Source: an uncultured Sphingobium sp.
Lineage (GTDB): Bacteria; Pseudomonadota; Alphaproteobacteria; Sphingomonadales; Sphingomonadaceae
NCBI GenBank assembly: GCA_946885845.1
Contig: CAMPHJ010000002.1
Span: 62,001-126,000, forward strand
DNA: 64,000 nucleotides
Direction of reading: 5' to 3'
The position numbers were made by a program, and so were the translations under genes. Position 1 is the stretch's first letter. Each line of letters opens with the position of its first letter. The notes under the pieces were generated by a model, which worked only from the letters and a program-made list of their open reading frames with translations, was not told the origin of the DNA and did not search any database. Positions 45,001-53,542 of this stretch are shown here, one piece after another.

Positions 45001-46748
45001 ATCACCGGATCCGCATCGCTGCCCGCAGGCAGTTCCAGGACGAAACGCTGGACATGGCCCAGTGCCCCGCCATCCACGGCGGTCGTCATCTCGTCGATCA
45101 CGCGGAACCCGAAATTTTCGAAGGCGGGCACAACTTCGGACAGGGCGATCACGTTATGGCTGTAGAGTTTGAGACGCAGCCTTTCCGCTTCATCCTCGCC
45201 ATTGCGATAGATGCGGATCGACTTGTCGCCCAGTCCTGACAGACCGTGTAGCAAACGGATGTCGATGGCCGCTTCGGCTGGGCCTGCGCCATTGCGATAG
45301 GCCAGCGGAAATCCCGCCGCGAAACGCTGCGCCAGGGCAGCGGCGCGACCCGGCTCCTCCATCTCGGCGAGCGCCTCCTCAACAGCAGGCAGCCAGCCGC
45401 GCACCATCTGCTTCAACTGCCGGTCCAGCGGCAGTTCGTCCGGCACCACGCCCCCGTCGCGCAGGTCGAGCGTGATGCGCAGCAGCGCCAGCCCGCTTTC
45501 CTCCAGCGCGATCGACCAACTGAGGACCGGCCCATTCGCCGCTTGCGACAGCATGTCCTGCACGGCCAGCCGCCGCGCCGTCGTCAATTCTTCGCGTGGG
45601 AGCCAGGCAAAGGCGTAGAGATGCCGCGCCAGCGCGCTGGTCCCCAGCGCCAATTTGGGGCGCGGCCGGTCGGTCAGCGACATGAAGGTCAGCGCCAGCC
45701 GCTCCAGCGTGTCATGGTCGAAGCCGATCAATATGTCGTGGGGCAGGGCGGTCAACGCGTGGGCCAGCACCTTGCCCGCATGGCCTGCCGGATCAAATCC
45801 GAACTTGTCCATCAGTTCCGACAGGGCGGATCGCAGCAGCGGCACTTTGTCAGGCGTCGCGGCCAGCGCGGCGCTGGTCCACATGCCCGCGTGGATGGAC
45901 AGTGCTACGACCCGCTTCCCTTCCCTAACCGGGACGATGATCAGATCCAGCAGGATGGGCCGGTGCACCCGCGACACATGGTTCGATTTGATGATGAGCG
46001 GGCTGCGCTTGCCTTCTTCGAACCAGGTGAAAGCTGCATCCCGCGATGCCGCCGCCAACAAGGGGGTGTCCTGCCGCGCGCATATGCCCAAGGGTGCCTG
46101 GGCGGAGCCGTCGCGCAGGCGCAGTTCATGCCCGATCTGCGTGAAATGACGCGCCAGAAACCATCGCAGCAAGGCCGCGCCTTCGCCATCGGGGACGGTG
46201 TCAGCGTCATGGGCCATCGCCTCCCGCATCCGGGGCCAATCGGTGACGGCCGCGCGGACATCGGTCAAAGTTTCGCGCAACTGTTTTTCCAGTTTGCGGC
46301 GACCCTTCGCATCGACGCGGTCTGCTTCGATATAGATCATCGATTCCCGGCGCGCGCCTGGTTCGTCATCATCCAGGACGGCGCTCAACTGGCCCTTTTC
46401 GTCGCGCTCCACCGACAGGACGGGGTGCAGCAGCCGATAGATGGTGATGTCGAGCATCGCGAGGGCGTTGGCGATGGAATCCACCAGGAACGGCATATCG
46501 TCGTTGATTATGGCGATGCGCATATAGCGCCCGGTCGCGCCTTCTCCCAGGGTTTCGACCGCCAGAGCGAGTTGGCCGACTTTGCGAAGCTGTGCCGCGC
46601 GCGCCAGGAAATCCGCTGCGGCGGCTGCGATCTCAGGGCTGAAATCCTCACCCTCGCCGGGGATCGTTCCCTTGGCGAGGGCGGCCTTGAGCGCATCAAG
46701 GATGGAACGTTTTACCTGCTTGGACCTGGAGTCTGCCAACGCCGTCAT
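42087..46748 (-). CDS. gdh: NAD-specific glutamate dehydrogenase (large, 180-kDa class)
   Basis: A 1553-residue enzyme of the large NAD-GDH class, which oxidises glutamate to 2-oxoglutarate and ammonia, mostly for catabolism. The catalytic region near residues 740-900 has [24 protein letters not shown] and [12 protein letters not shown], followed by [16 protein letters not shown] in the NAD domain. The long N- and C-terminal segments are normal regulatory parts of this class. It is a lone gene, full length. Confidence 0.95.
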   Translation of the reverse strand: [1553 protein letters not shown]

Positions 46749-46924
46749 TCACAACCTCTTCCCGGCGGGTCTGGCCCGCTTATGTTGGAACGGAGAAGAT
46801 TTGCGGATGGCCGCGCTGCCTCCTCCGGCAAGCGGCAATATGCGTCAGCCGGGCTGGAGGCTCAACCCGGCATGGCAATAAAGTTGCCTGTGGCTAGAAT
46901 AAAGATGCGGCTTGCGCGGCCTGT

Positions 46925-48202
46925 TCAGGCTGCTGCGGCCATGATGACACGCTGGCCGAGGTCGGAACCGTCCGGCAGGACTCCCACGATGGCGAGTGTG
47001 CCGTCCGCCTCGCGACGCGTGATTACAACCGCCAGCCCATCGACATCAGTGGCGATGGCGACCGGGTCGATAACAGCCGCCGCCTTCATCGCGGCGCGTG
47101 CTGTTGCTTTGCGGTCGGGACGAGCGGGTGCACTGCCGCGGCGCTGGCTGCGTTCGTCGCGGATCAGCGCCTTAAGGCCGCCGTCATAGCGGGCCAGATA
47201 GTCGGCGAAGGCGCCAACAGCGAGTTGAGCAGCCTTGGCATGATCCAGCGCGGCGGCGTATTCGGTAAGCCTGGTCTTGTCATAGGTCGCGCCAAATACC
47301 AGCTTGACCAACGCCGTCAGGGGGCTGCGCGCCTGGACCTTGATCCCGGCGTCGCTCAATATTTCGGCATAATCGTCCGGCGATGCTTCAGCCGCCAGCG
47401 CGAAGTCGTAGGCGAGCCCGATGGCGCGATAGAGTGCGGTATGGCTGCGAGTTTCGCTTGTGCGCGCCTGCTCCACGCCGTCGCGGGCTAGCGCCAGCCA
47501 GTCCGCCAACGGCGCGTCGGCGGCGGGGCTTTCCATACCTGTGAGGTCCAGCGTGCCGCCGTCATCCTCATCTGCGGCTGGCCCGTCCGCCCAGATCGGC
47601 GTCACCGCGCCGGGGGCAGCGGAAGTGCGCAACGCTGCGTCCACTTCGCGCCCAATCTCGTCGGTAACTTCGTTGCTGGCCAATTCCTTCCAGCTGATCA
47701 CGCCGAAGACGAAATCGATCGTTTCATCGTCCGACGAAAAGGGCATCAATATGCCACGGTATAAAATGTCTGCCCCGCGCTGGTTGACGAAGCCGGCTTC
47801 AAATCCGATCGGCGCTGCGTTCGCGATGATCTGGAGATAATGGTCGGTCAGCCGCGACACGAGCGACCGGGGAGGCACGTCGTTGATGAACTGAATGGGC
47901 CCTGTAATCGCGCATTCCCGGCGCAGTGCCGTGCCCAGATATACGATGGCGGGATTGTCGATTCCGGCGCTGAAATCCAGCAATACGCTGTTCGGACCGA
48001 AATCCTCCAACTCCGCGGGCGACAAATCCTCTATCGAGGGCAAAGCCCGATCCCCCAGCAGCGACGCCCAATAATTATAGGCGCGCACCTGCATCCGGCG
48101 CTCGTCCGAACCGATGGCCGCAGGGGTTTCGATGGCTGCGTCGCCGACATGATCGAAATCGTCCGGCTCGCTGACGATGTCATGCCCTCGCAGAGTGTCC
48201 AT
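46925..48202 (-). CDS. PAS-like sensor domain protein
   Basis: A 425-residue soluble protein. Residues 1-200 look like the PAS_5-like sensor of alphaproteobacterial proteins (RAYNYWASLLGDRALPSIEDL, then VYLGTALRREC and YRGILMPFSSDDETIDFVFGVISWKE). The C-terminal half is Ala-rich and helical with no known enzyme domain. ATG 48202 is chosen over an earlier in-frame ATG at 48268 for its normal N terminus. It is a lone gene next to the tRNA-Thr. Ligand and output are unknown. Confidence 0.65.
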   Translation of the reverse strand: MDTLRGHDIVSEPDDFDHVGDAAIETPAAIGSDERRMQVRAYNYWASLLGDRALPSIEDLSPAELEDFGPNSVLLDFSAGIDNPAIVYLGTALRRECAITGPIQFINDVPPRSLVSRLTDHYLQIIANAAPIGFEAGFVNQRGADILYRGILMPFSSDDETIDFVFGVISWKELASNEVTDEIGREVDAALRTSAAPGAVTPIWADGPAADEDDGGTLDLTGMESPAADAPLADWLALARDGVEQARTSETRSHTALYRAIGLAYDFALAAEASPDDYAEILSDAGIKVQARSPLTALVKLVFGATYDKTRLTEYAAALDHAKAAQLAVGAFADYLARYDGGLKALIRDERSQRRGSAPARPDRKATARAAMKAAAVIDPVAIATDVDGLAVVITRREADGTLAIVGVLPDGSDLGQRVIMAAAA

Positions 48203-48386
48203 TGGGTCGGTCCTTAGCCCAGAATAAGCTTTTCCTGAGAATCGACACTGCCATGGGATGGTAAACATGCCGTGAAGATGACCGAAGGCCTGGGACGGCG
48301 ATCATTCGGCACGGCGAAAAGTGGGTCCGAACGAATGCATTGCCCGCTTGTCCTGCGCATCATCCGCTGTTATCTGCCCCACCAAC

Positions 48387-48462
48387 GCCGCTTTAGCTCA
48401 GTTGGTAGAGCATCGCATTCGTAATGCGGGGGTCACAGGTTCGAGTCCTGTAAGCGGCACCA
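48387..48462 (+). tRNA. tRNA-Thr (anticodon CGT)
   Basis: Acceptor GCCGCTT at 48387-48393 pairs with AAGCGGC before ACCA. D loop AGTTGGTAG, anticodon loop TTCGTAA and T loop GGTTCGAGTCC are in place, with an encoded CCA at 48460-48462; the length is 76 nt. The last part (48433-48462) is also the 3' end of the serine recombinase gene on the other strand, so the tRNA 3' end is the likely attachment core. Confidence 0.95.
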
Positions 48463-50064
48463 TTCCCGGTCAAAGATGGGCACCGTGCCCATCAGACGCG
48501 GGACGCCGTTGCAGATACCATTCTCCAGCACGGCCTTCGGGCCAGATATGGTGATCTGTGCATTGGAAACGGTGACCTCAGACACCAGCATCCGAAGATA
48601 GTCCTTTCGCAGCGTCGCGTCGTCGTCGCGCAATTTGGCTGACAGCAATTCGCCAAAACTACTGATCGTTGCTGGAGTAATCTTGCGCGATCCTTTCGCA
48701 AGCTGCGTCTCTAGGGTATCGATGCGCACGGTCGCCGTAGCAAGCGCTGATCGATTCTCGTCCATCCGCTTGGCGAAAATGGGATCGCGTGGCCCCATTT
48801 GCCCGGTTTCCACCAGGATGAGCAAGCGCTCAATGGCTGTCCTCAGGCGGGTCTGCTCGGCTCTGGCGTGAGAAAGTTCCTGCTCCCGCTGCACGCGCTT
48901 CTGGTCGGAGAGGTTGAGCACGTCGGCAAGAAGCGATTGCAGCCGCCCAGGCGCGAGCAACTGCTTCTCCACGGTGTCCAGCACGAGGTCGTCGAGAACT
49001 TCCCGTCGCATGCTTGGGGTAGCGCAAGTCTGTCCCTTGTTCACGCGGTTGGCGCAGACATAATAGCTGTATCGTCCACCTTTTCCGGTGCGGATCGTCA
49101 TGGCGCAGGCACATCCTGCCGTTCCGCATTTCGCGATCCCGGTCAGCATTGTGGTGCCAGCAACAATATGTGGAGGGTTGCGGCGCGGATTGCGAGAGGC
49201 ACGTAGCGCGTTCACACGGTCGAATCGGGCCTGATCGATAATGGGCGGGCATGGCACGGCGATCCAGTCTTCCGGATCAGGCGCATTGCCGTCATCGTCC
49301 ATGGTCTTGTCGTAATAGACTCCGGTATAGGTGATGCGGCTCAGGATCCCTGCAAGATTCCCGTTAGAGAATTTGGCTCCGCGCAGCGTCGTGCCACGCG
49401 TGTTGAGCGCCTTGACGATCCAACGTCCGCCACGCCCCATGTCGGCCCAGTCAAAAATCTGATCGACCACCGCTGCCTCGGCGGGCACTGCGCGCAGCTT
49501 CATCCGCTCCTTGTCGCCGTCTTTTTTGGCGACGTACGTCTCGTAGCCAAAGGGCACCGGGCCGCCATTATAGAAACCCTGGCGCGCATTCTCCCGTCGG
49601 CTCTTGGCGGTGAAGATGGATGCCTCGACAGCACCCTGTTCGGCGACGAAAGCCGTGAAGGTCTGTCCGAGACGCTTGGCGCGTCCCTCGCCAAAATTCT
49701 CGGTGATAGAAACGACTTCGACACCCTCGTCGGCAAGACCATCCAGTGCATTGAAGAAGATGCGCATATTACGCGCCATGCGGGAAAGACGGTAGAGCAG
49801 CACGATGCCCACGGGATTGGTGCCGTCGGTTGCCTGCGCGATCATCCGATTGAAGGCTGGACGTTTATCGGACTGGCCGCTCATACCGCTGTCGACGAAT
49901 TCCTCGACGATCTCGATGCCATTTCTCAGGGCATAGGCCTCGATGGCATGGCGCTGTGCTTCGATGCTCTGCGCCTTCCCATCCTCCTTGTCGACGCTCA
50001 ACCGCAGGTAGACATAGGCCCGCATTTTGGCGCTGCCTCTGGATCCACGGCCACGCTTCATCAT
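48433..50064 (-). CDS. large serine recombinase
   Basis: The 543-residue protein has the resolvase domain with AYVYLRLSVDKED (catalytic Ser23) and LLYRLSRMARNM, then a recombinase domain (GPVPFGYE, ITYTGVYY), the zinc-ribbon Cys pattern (TAGCACAM and YVCANR) and a long C-terminal coiled coil. Such enzymes integrate and excise elements without a partner. The last residues, CRLQDSNL, are encoded by antisense of the tRNA-Thr gene, so the gene crosses the attachment core. The start at 50064 overlaps the stop of the small gene upstream. Confidence 0.9.
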   Translation of the reverse strand: MMKRGRGSRGSAKMRAYVYLRLSVDKEDGKAQSIEAQRHAIEAYALRNGIEIVEEFVDSGMSGQSDKRPAFNRMIAQATDGTNPVGIVLLYRLSRMARNMRIFFNALDGLADEGVEVVSITENFGEGRAKRLGQTFTAFVAEQGAVEASIFTAKSRRENARQGFYNGGPVPFGYETYVAKKDGDKERMKLRAVPAEAAVVDQIFDWADMGRGGRWIVKALNTRGTTLRGAKFSNGNLAGILSRITYTGVYYDKTMDDDGNAPDPEDWIAVPCPPIIDQARFDRVNALRASRNPRRNPPHIVAGTTMLTGIAKCGTAGCACAMTIRTGKGGRYSYYVCANRVNKGQTCATPSMRREVLDDLVLDTVEKQLLAPGRLQSLLADVLNLSDQKRVQREQELSHARAEQTRLRTAIERLLILVETGQMGPRDPIFAKRMDENRSALATATVRIDTLETQLAKGSRKITPATISSFGELLSAKLRDDDATLRKDYLRMLVSEVTVSNAQITISGPKAVLENGICNGVPRLMGTVPIFDREWCRLQDSNL

Positions 50065-50261
50065 CCATCCTCCGAAAACAGGGCAGCAAGGTCAGGACCG
50101 AGTGCCGCCAGCACCATCTGAATCTCTTCGCGGGCAATAGGCAAGTCAGAAGGGAACTGGCTGTAGATCGGAATGGGACGCATCACGCCGCGCACGGATT
50201 TTCCGCGCGCGGCGGCCTTGCGGCCGGCGACCGAGCCATTCTTCTGAAGGCGCTTGTCCAC
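50061..50261 (-). CDS. small hypothetical protein coupled to the recombinase
   Basis: A frame of 66 residues from GTG 50261, basic at the N terminus and ending EEIQMVLAALGPDLAALFSEDG. The stop overlaps the recombinase start, so the two are probably translated together. A small partner might set recombination direction, but there is no sequence evidence for that. The GTG start is not certain because AGGAG sits too close to it. Confidence 0.4.
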   Translation of the reverse strand: MDKRLQKNGSVAGRKAAARGKSVRGVMRPIPIYSQFPSDLPIAREEIQMVLAALGPDLAALFSEDG

Positions 50262-50292
50262 GCTCCTGTCTCTGCCCAGCCTGCCTTTTCTC

Positions 50293-51399
50293 TTAGGCCA
50301 GGCGGAAGTGGCGACGAATTTCCACGATGAAGGCCTCGGCTGCCGCCTCACGTTCCGTCCGACCCATGCCCGCAATGTCGGGCAGGCGCAGACGCTCGAT
50401 GTTGTCGGTGTGCCTTTCGCGAGCGCCGACCGGCTGCTCATCATGGCCAAGGATATCATCGCTTTCGATCGGCTTGATTGGCTTGCGCTGGGCGGTGGGA
50501 GCGCTGGCCATCGGCACGATGCCGAGCAGTTCGAGTGCTTCTGTCGGCTTGAAACGGATGCCCTCGGCGACAGCGCGCTCGGCGATATCGAGTGTCCGCC
50601 GAAGTTCCGCTTCCCCCAAGCTCCGCAGCGCCCCCTTCACGGTCACGCCATAGGAAATCGGAGCCTTGTGCGGCGCTTCGAGGAGGTCGAAGAGGATAGG
50701 AAAGTCCTGCTGGAGCCGCGCACCGATGAGCATGCGGCTGACCTTGTGCTCGTTGAGACCGGCATAGCGTTCGGCCAGCGCGATCTGACTGATGCCGCAG
50801 GCGCGCTGGAGGTTGAGCAGGCCATGGGCCATCTCCATCTTCGTGGCGACAGCCGAGCCCAGCACATCGTCGCACATGGCGACCACGGCTTCCTCCTCCG
50901 TGCCGGGAAACACGACCGCCCGGATCAGGATAGTCTCGTCGCCGGGGTGCGCGGCCTTGATAGCCTCAAGGATGTAACGCCCGTTCTTGAGGTGATAGCG
51001 GCCACCCTTCTCCACCAGTTCGACGGGGCGGAAGGACAGGGGATTATCCGCCGTGACCGCGAGCGCGGAAGCATGTTCGGCGTGCTTTGGCGAATAGGCG
51101 CGAAGATGATATTCCCAGTCGCCGATCTCGTCGATCGAGACGAGAATTTCTCCGGGCACTTCCGGGGCAGGCTTGAACTGCTCCGTGTAATTGCCAGGAT
51201 CGGCGTCCTCGGCGTCCTCGGCGTTCGCTGCGGCCAGAGCGGCCGAATGCTTGGCTAGCTCGAATGCGAAGGCTTCCGCATCGGCATGCAGGGCATCCTC
51301 ATCCGGCGAGGACATGGGAGCGACGTTCCCGTTCCTTCCGGTTACGCCCTCATTGTCCTTGTCGAGAAAGGACGGCTGTTTATCATTGCTGTAAGTCAT
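50293..51399 (-). CDS. ParB-like partition/regulator protein
   Basis: The 368-residue protein has a ParB N-terminal nuclease/CTPase-like domain (NPLSFRPVELVEKGGRYHLKNGRY) and a helix-turn-helix part (GISQIALAERYAGLNEHKVSRMLIGARL) as in ParB/RepB. The N terminus is acidic and disordered. There is no ParA in the window, so it may act as a regulator rather than a full partition system. ATG 51399 (MTYSNDK) is preferred. A TCCCTGACTCAGG dyad lies 82 bases upstream and may be its own target. Confidence 0.7.
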   Translation of the reverse strand: MTYSNDKQPSFLDKDNEGVTGRNGNVAPMSSPDEDALHADAEAFAFELAKHSAALAAANAEDAEDADPGNYTEQFKPAPEVPGEILVSIDEIGDWEYHLRAYSPKHAEHASALAVTADNPLSFRPVELVEKGGRYHLKNGRYILEAIKAAHPGDETILIRAVVFPGTEEEAVVAMCDDVLGSAVATKMEMAHGLLNLQRACGISQIALAERYAGLNEHKVSRMLIGARLQQDFPILFDLLEAPHKAPISYGVTVKGALRSLGEAELRRTLDIAERAVAEGIRFKPTEALELLGIVPMASAPTAQRKPIKPIESDDILGHDEQPVGARERHTDNIERLRLPDIAGMGRTEREAAAEAFIVEIRRHFRLA

Positions 51400-51480
51400 C
51401 GGCCTGGTCACCCGCGAGCCGATCGCATGAGCGCGATCAGGTCGTGGGAATCCGATTGTCACTGATTCGAATCTTAAGAC

Positions 51481-51495
51481 TCCCTGACTCAGGAA
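51481..51495. promoter_or_regulatory. dyad operator near the parB-like gene
   Basis: TCCCTGACTCAGGAA is a near copy of the perfect dyad at 55055-55069; ACTCCCTGACTCAGG is identical in both. It lies upstream of the ParB-like gene, just after the stop of the 676-residue gene. Confidence 0.6.
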
Positions 51496-51511
51496 CGAGG
51501 TAGGCTGCCGT

Positions 51512-53542
51512 TCAGCAATTCCACGCGCCTTCCACGGCGATCGCCTGCCTATATTCAGCCTTCCGTCGCCGCTCTGATCCTTTCCGTCCCATCATCTCTT
51601 CACGCCAGACCATCTCGTAGAGAAAGGGATCATCTGTCGTGGGATTGAGAGTCGGGAGCAGCGCGGCGATCTCCCGGATCAGACATTCGCGATAGAGCGT
51701 CGCGCCGTGGCGAGACGCCATGCGGTCCGGCACCTGCACCATTGTGAAATAGGGCCGAAAGAGATCCTGCACGCGCTCGAGCGGATGTTGTGCTGGAAGG
51801 CCGGTGAAACAGTCCGCCGGTGACATAAGGCGCCCGGAGGGATGCGGTACGCGGCTCATTGGCACGCTCCATGCCTTAGCCTTCAACGCCTGACCCGGAT
51901 CATATTGCAGGAACCGGCTGCAACGCCGCAGGAAATGCAGTTCGGCGTCGGGTTTCCACCAGGCATCGAACCGAAAGCCCTGCGTCCAGCCGGGTTCTCC
52001 TGCCGATGGGGCACAGTGGCGGGCGCGCTCGCGCGCACCGCCATACGCGCTCTTGAAGCGGTCGGCGAATTGCTCATCCGTCGGATCGACGGACTTGCTG
52101 GCCTTCTCGCCGGTCGCCATCCGCCGGTCCATATCATCCCATTGCTCGTCTTGGTCGAAATCCGCCTGATTGAGCGAAGGAGAGAGGAGACTGTGGACAA
52201 TTTCCCGCGTCCACCGAACGTCATCCTGCGATCCAGCGCCTCCCGCTATGGCGCGGGCGCTGGGCAGGCAGATCGGGATGGCCATGATCGTGGCGAGGCT
52301 CATCACGTCGGATGATCGCTGATCCGGAATGCGGTAGGCCTTGCCCGCATTTTTGGGCACGCCGCGCATCCAGAAAGACCCCTCATGAGCCGCCATGGTC
52401 TCGACCATCTGGATCAGCATCACCGGCAGGATCATCGCGGGTTCCACCCCGCGATAGAACCGGATGGGACGACCGTTGCGGCCATTGCCATGCCGCACGC
52501 GGGGGTTTCGCCCGGTAAAAAGCGCACTATGCGTAAAGGCGCTGTCCACCTGTGCATGGGTGCGATCGCGATCAACCTTCGGCGCCTCCTTGTTCATCGT
52601 TGGGTGAAGGACGCGGGCGTGTGCGGCGGCGCCTGCTACAAATTTCGAGGTAGCATCCGGTGAGGACCGGACCTGGCTCATCGACGAAGAGGATCGCAAA
52701 GCTTGCCGGACGGAATTGTGCGATACGCCAAGGTCGGCGCGGAGGGCAAAGAGCAGATCGAAGCCGCGTTCATATTCGTTCATGATGCCGCAGGAGATAC
52801 GCAGGCAGATCGCCCTGTTCCTGATGCGGCTGCGCTCATAACAGGGCGGCAGATCTTTCTGAGCGATTTGCCGGATCAGCATGTCCGCTCTGTCAATCTG
52901 GCGAAGCCAGATAGCGACGAAGAGATCGAAGCACTGTTTCTGCAACCAGATCATGCATTCGAGATAGCTGCTTGTGCTGACCAGGATGATCCTCGCCTGC
53001 AACACATCGGTGGTGTGGGCACGATCATAACCGACGTCGCCGCGATAGATGCGGGCCGGATCGGCAAGCGGGCTGAAGAGCGGCCTGTATCGCAGCACGA
53101 CGAAATAGCGCAGCTGCGCCTCACTGGCAGGAACAGGCACGCCATAGAGGGTGATGATATTGCCCTCCCTGCCAAAGCCCTTCATCAGCCAGAGTTTCGC
53201 TACGATTGCCGGATCAGGGGGCGGCACGACATCTGGCGCGGCGCGCAGGGCGCCGAACAGATCCGTCACCACCTTGTGCTGGCCATGCAACTCGTCCCGC
53301 AGACCCGGCCAGGTCATGCGATTCGTGTGGGTCACGCGCGCTTGCAGGCGCCGGGCCCGCTCCTGCGGTGTAACCGCCGATTGCAGATCGAGTGCGTGGA
53401 GAATGTCTATGCGGCCGATTGCTTCGAACCTTTCGACGACCTTATCGCCCGTAACCAATAGGCCATCAAAGGCATCGGAGAGGTCTATCTTCTGAGATTG
53501 AGACAGACGCTCGCCATAGTTTGGATCATAGTGTGCGGTCAT
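51512..53542 (-). CDS. unknown 676-residue protein
   Basis: From ATG 53542 the product has about 676 residues. It is soluble by eye and has no transmembrane stretch, ATPase motif or family that I recognise. It starts MTAHYDPNYGERLSQSQ, has a conserved-looking GNIITLYGVPVP, and its middle is Ser/His/Arg-rich. Its start overlaps the stop of the previous gene (ATGA), so it is the last of three coupled genes. It could be a mobility accessory, but there is no direct evidence. Confidence 0.6.
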   Translation of the reverse strand: MTAHYDPNYGERLSQSQKIDLSDAFDGLLVTGDKVVERFEAIGRIDILHALDLQSAVTPQERARRLQARVTHTNRMTWPGLRDELHGQHKVVTDLFGALRAAPDVVPPPDPAIVAKLWLMKGFGREGNIITLYGVPVPASEAQLRYFVVLRYRPLFSPLADPARIYRGDVGYDRAHTTDVLQARIILVSTSSYLECMIWLQKQCFDLFVAIWLRQIDRADMLIRQIAQKDLPPCYERSRIRNRAICLRISCGIMNEYERGFDLLFALRADLGVSHNSVRQALRSSSSMSQVRSSPDATSKFVAGAAAHARVLHPTMNKEAPKVDRDRTHAQVDSAFTHSALFTGRNPRVRHGNGRNGRPIRFYRGVEPAMILPVMLIQMVETMAAHEGSFWMRGVPKNAGKAYRIPDQRSSDVMSLATIMAIPICLPSARAIAGGAGSQDDVRWTREIVHSLLSPSLNQADFDQDEQWDDMDRRMATGEKASKSVDPTDEQFADRFKSAYGGARERARHCAPSAGEPGWTQGFRFDAWWKPDAELHFLRRCSRFLQYDPGQALKAKAWSVPMSRVPHPSGRLMSPADCFTGLPAQHPLERVQDLFRPYFTMVQVPDRMASRHGATLYRECLIREIAALLPTLNPTTDDPFLYEMVWREEMMGRKGSERRRKAEYRQAIAVEGAWNC

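Noticed and set aside
45543..47189. 548-codon frame on the plus strand
   Set aside because: It lies mostly opposite the gdh gene, with composition of a high-GC antisense shadow and no family pattern.
52703..53461. 252-codon plus-strand frame
   Set aside because: Opposite the 676-residue gene, which is coupled to neighbours; no start signal or family pattern here.
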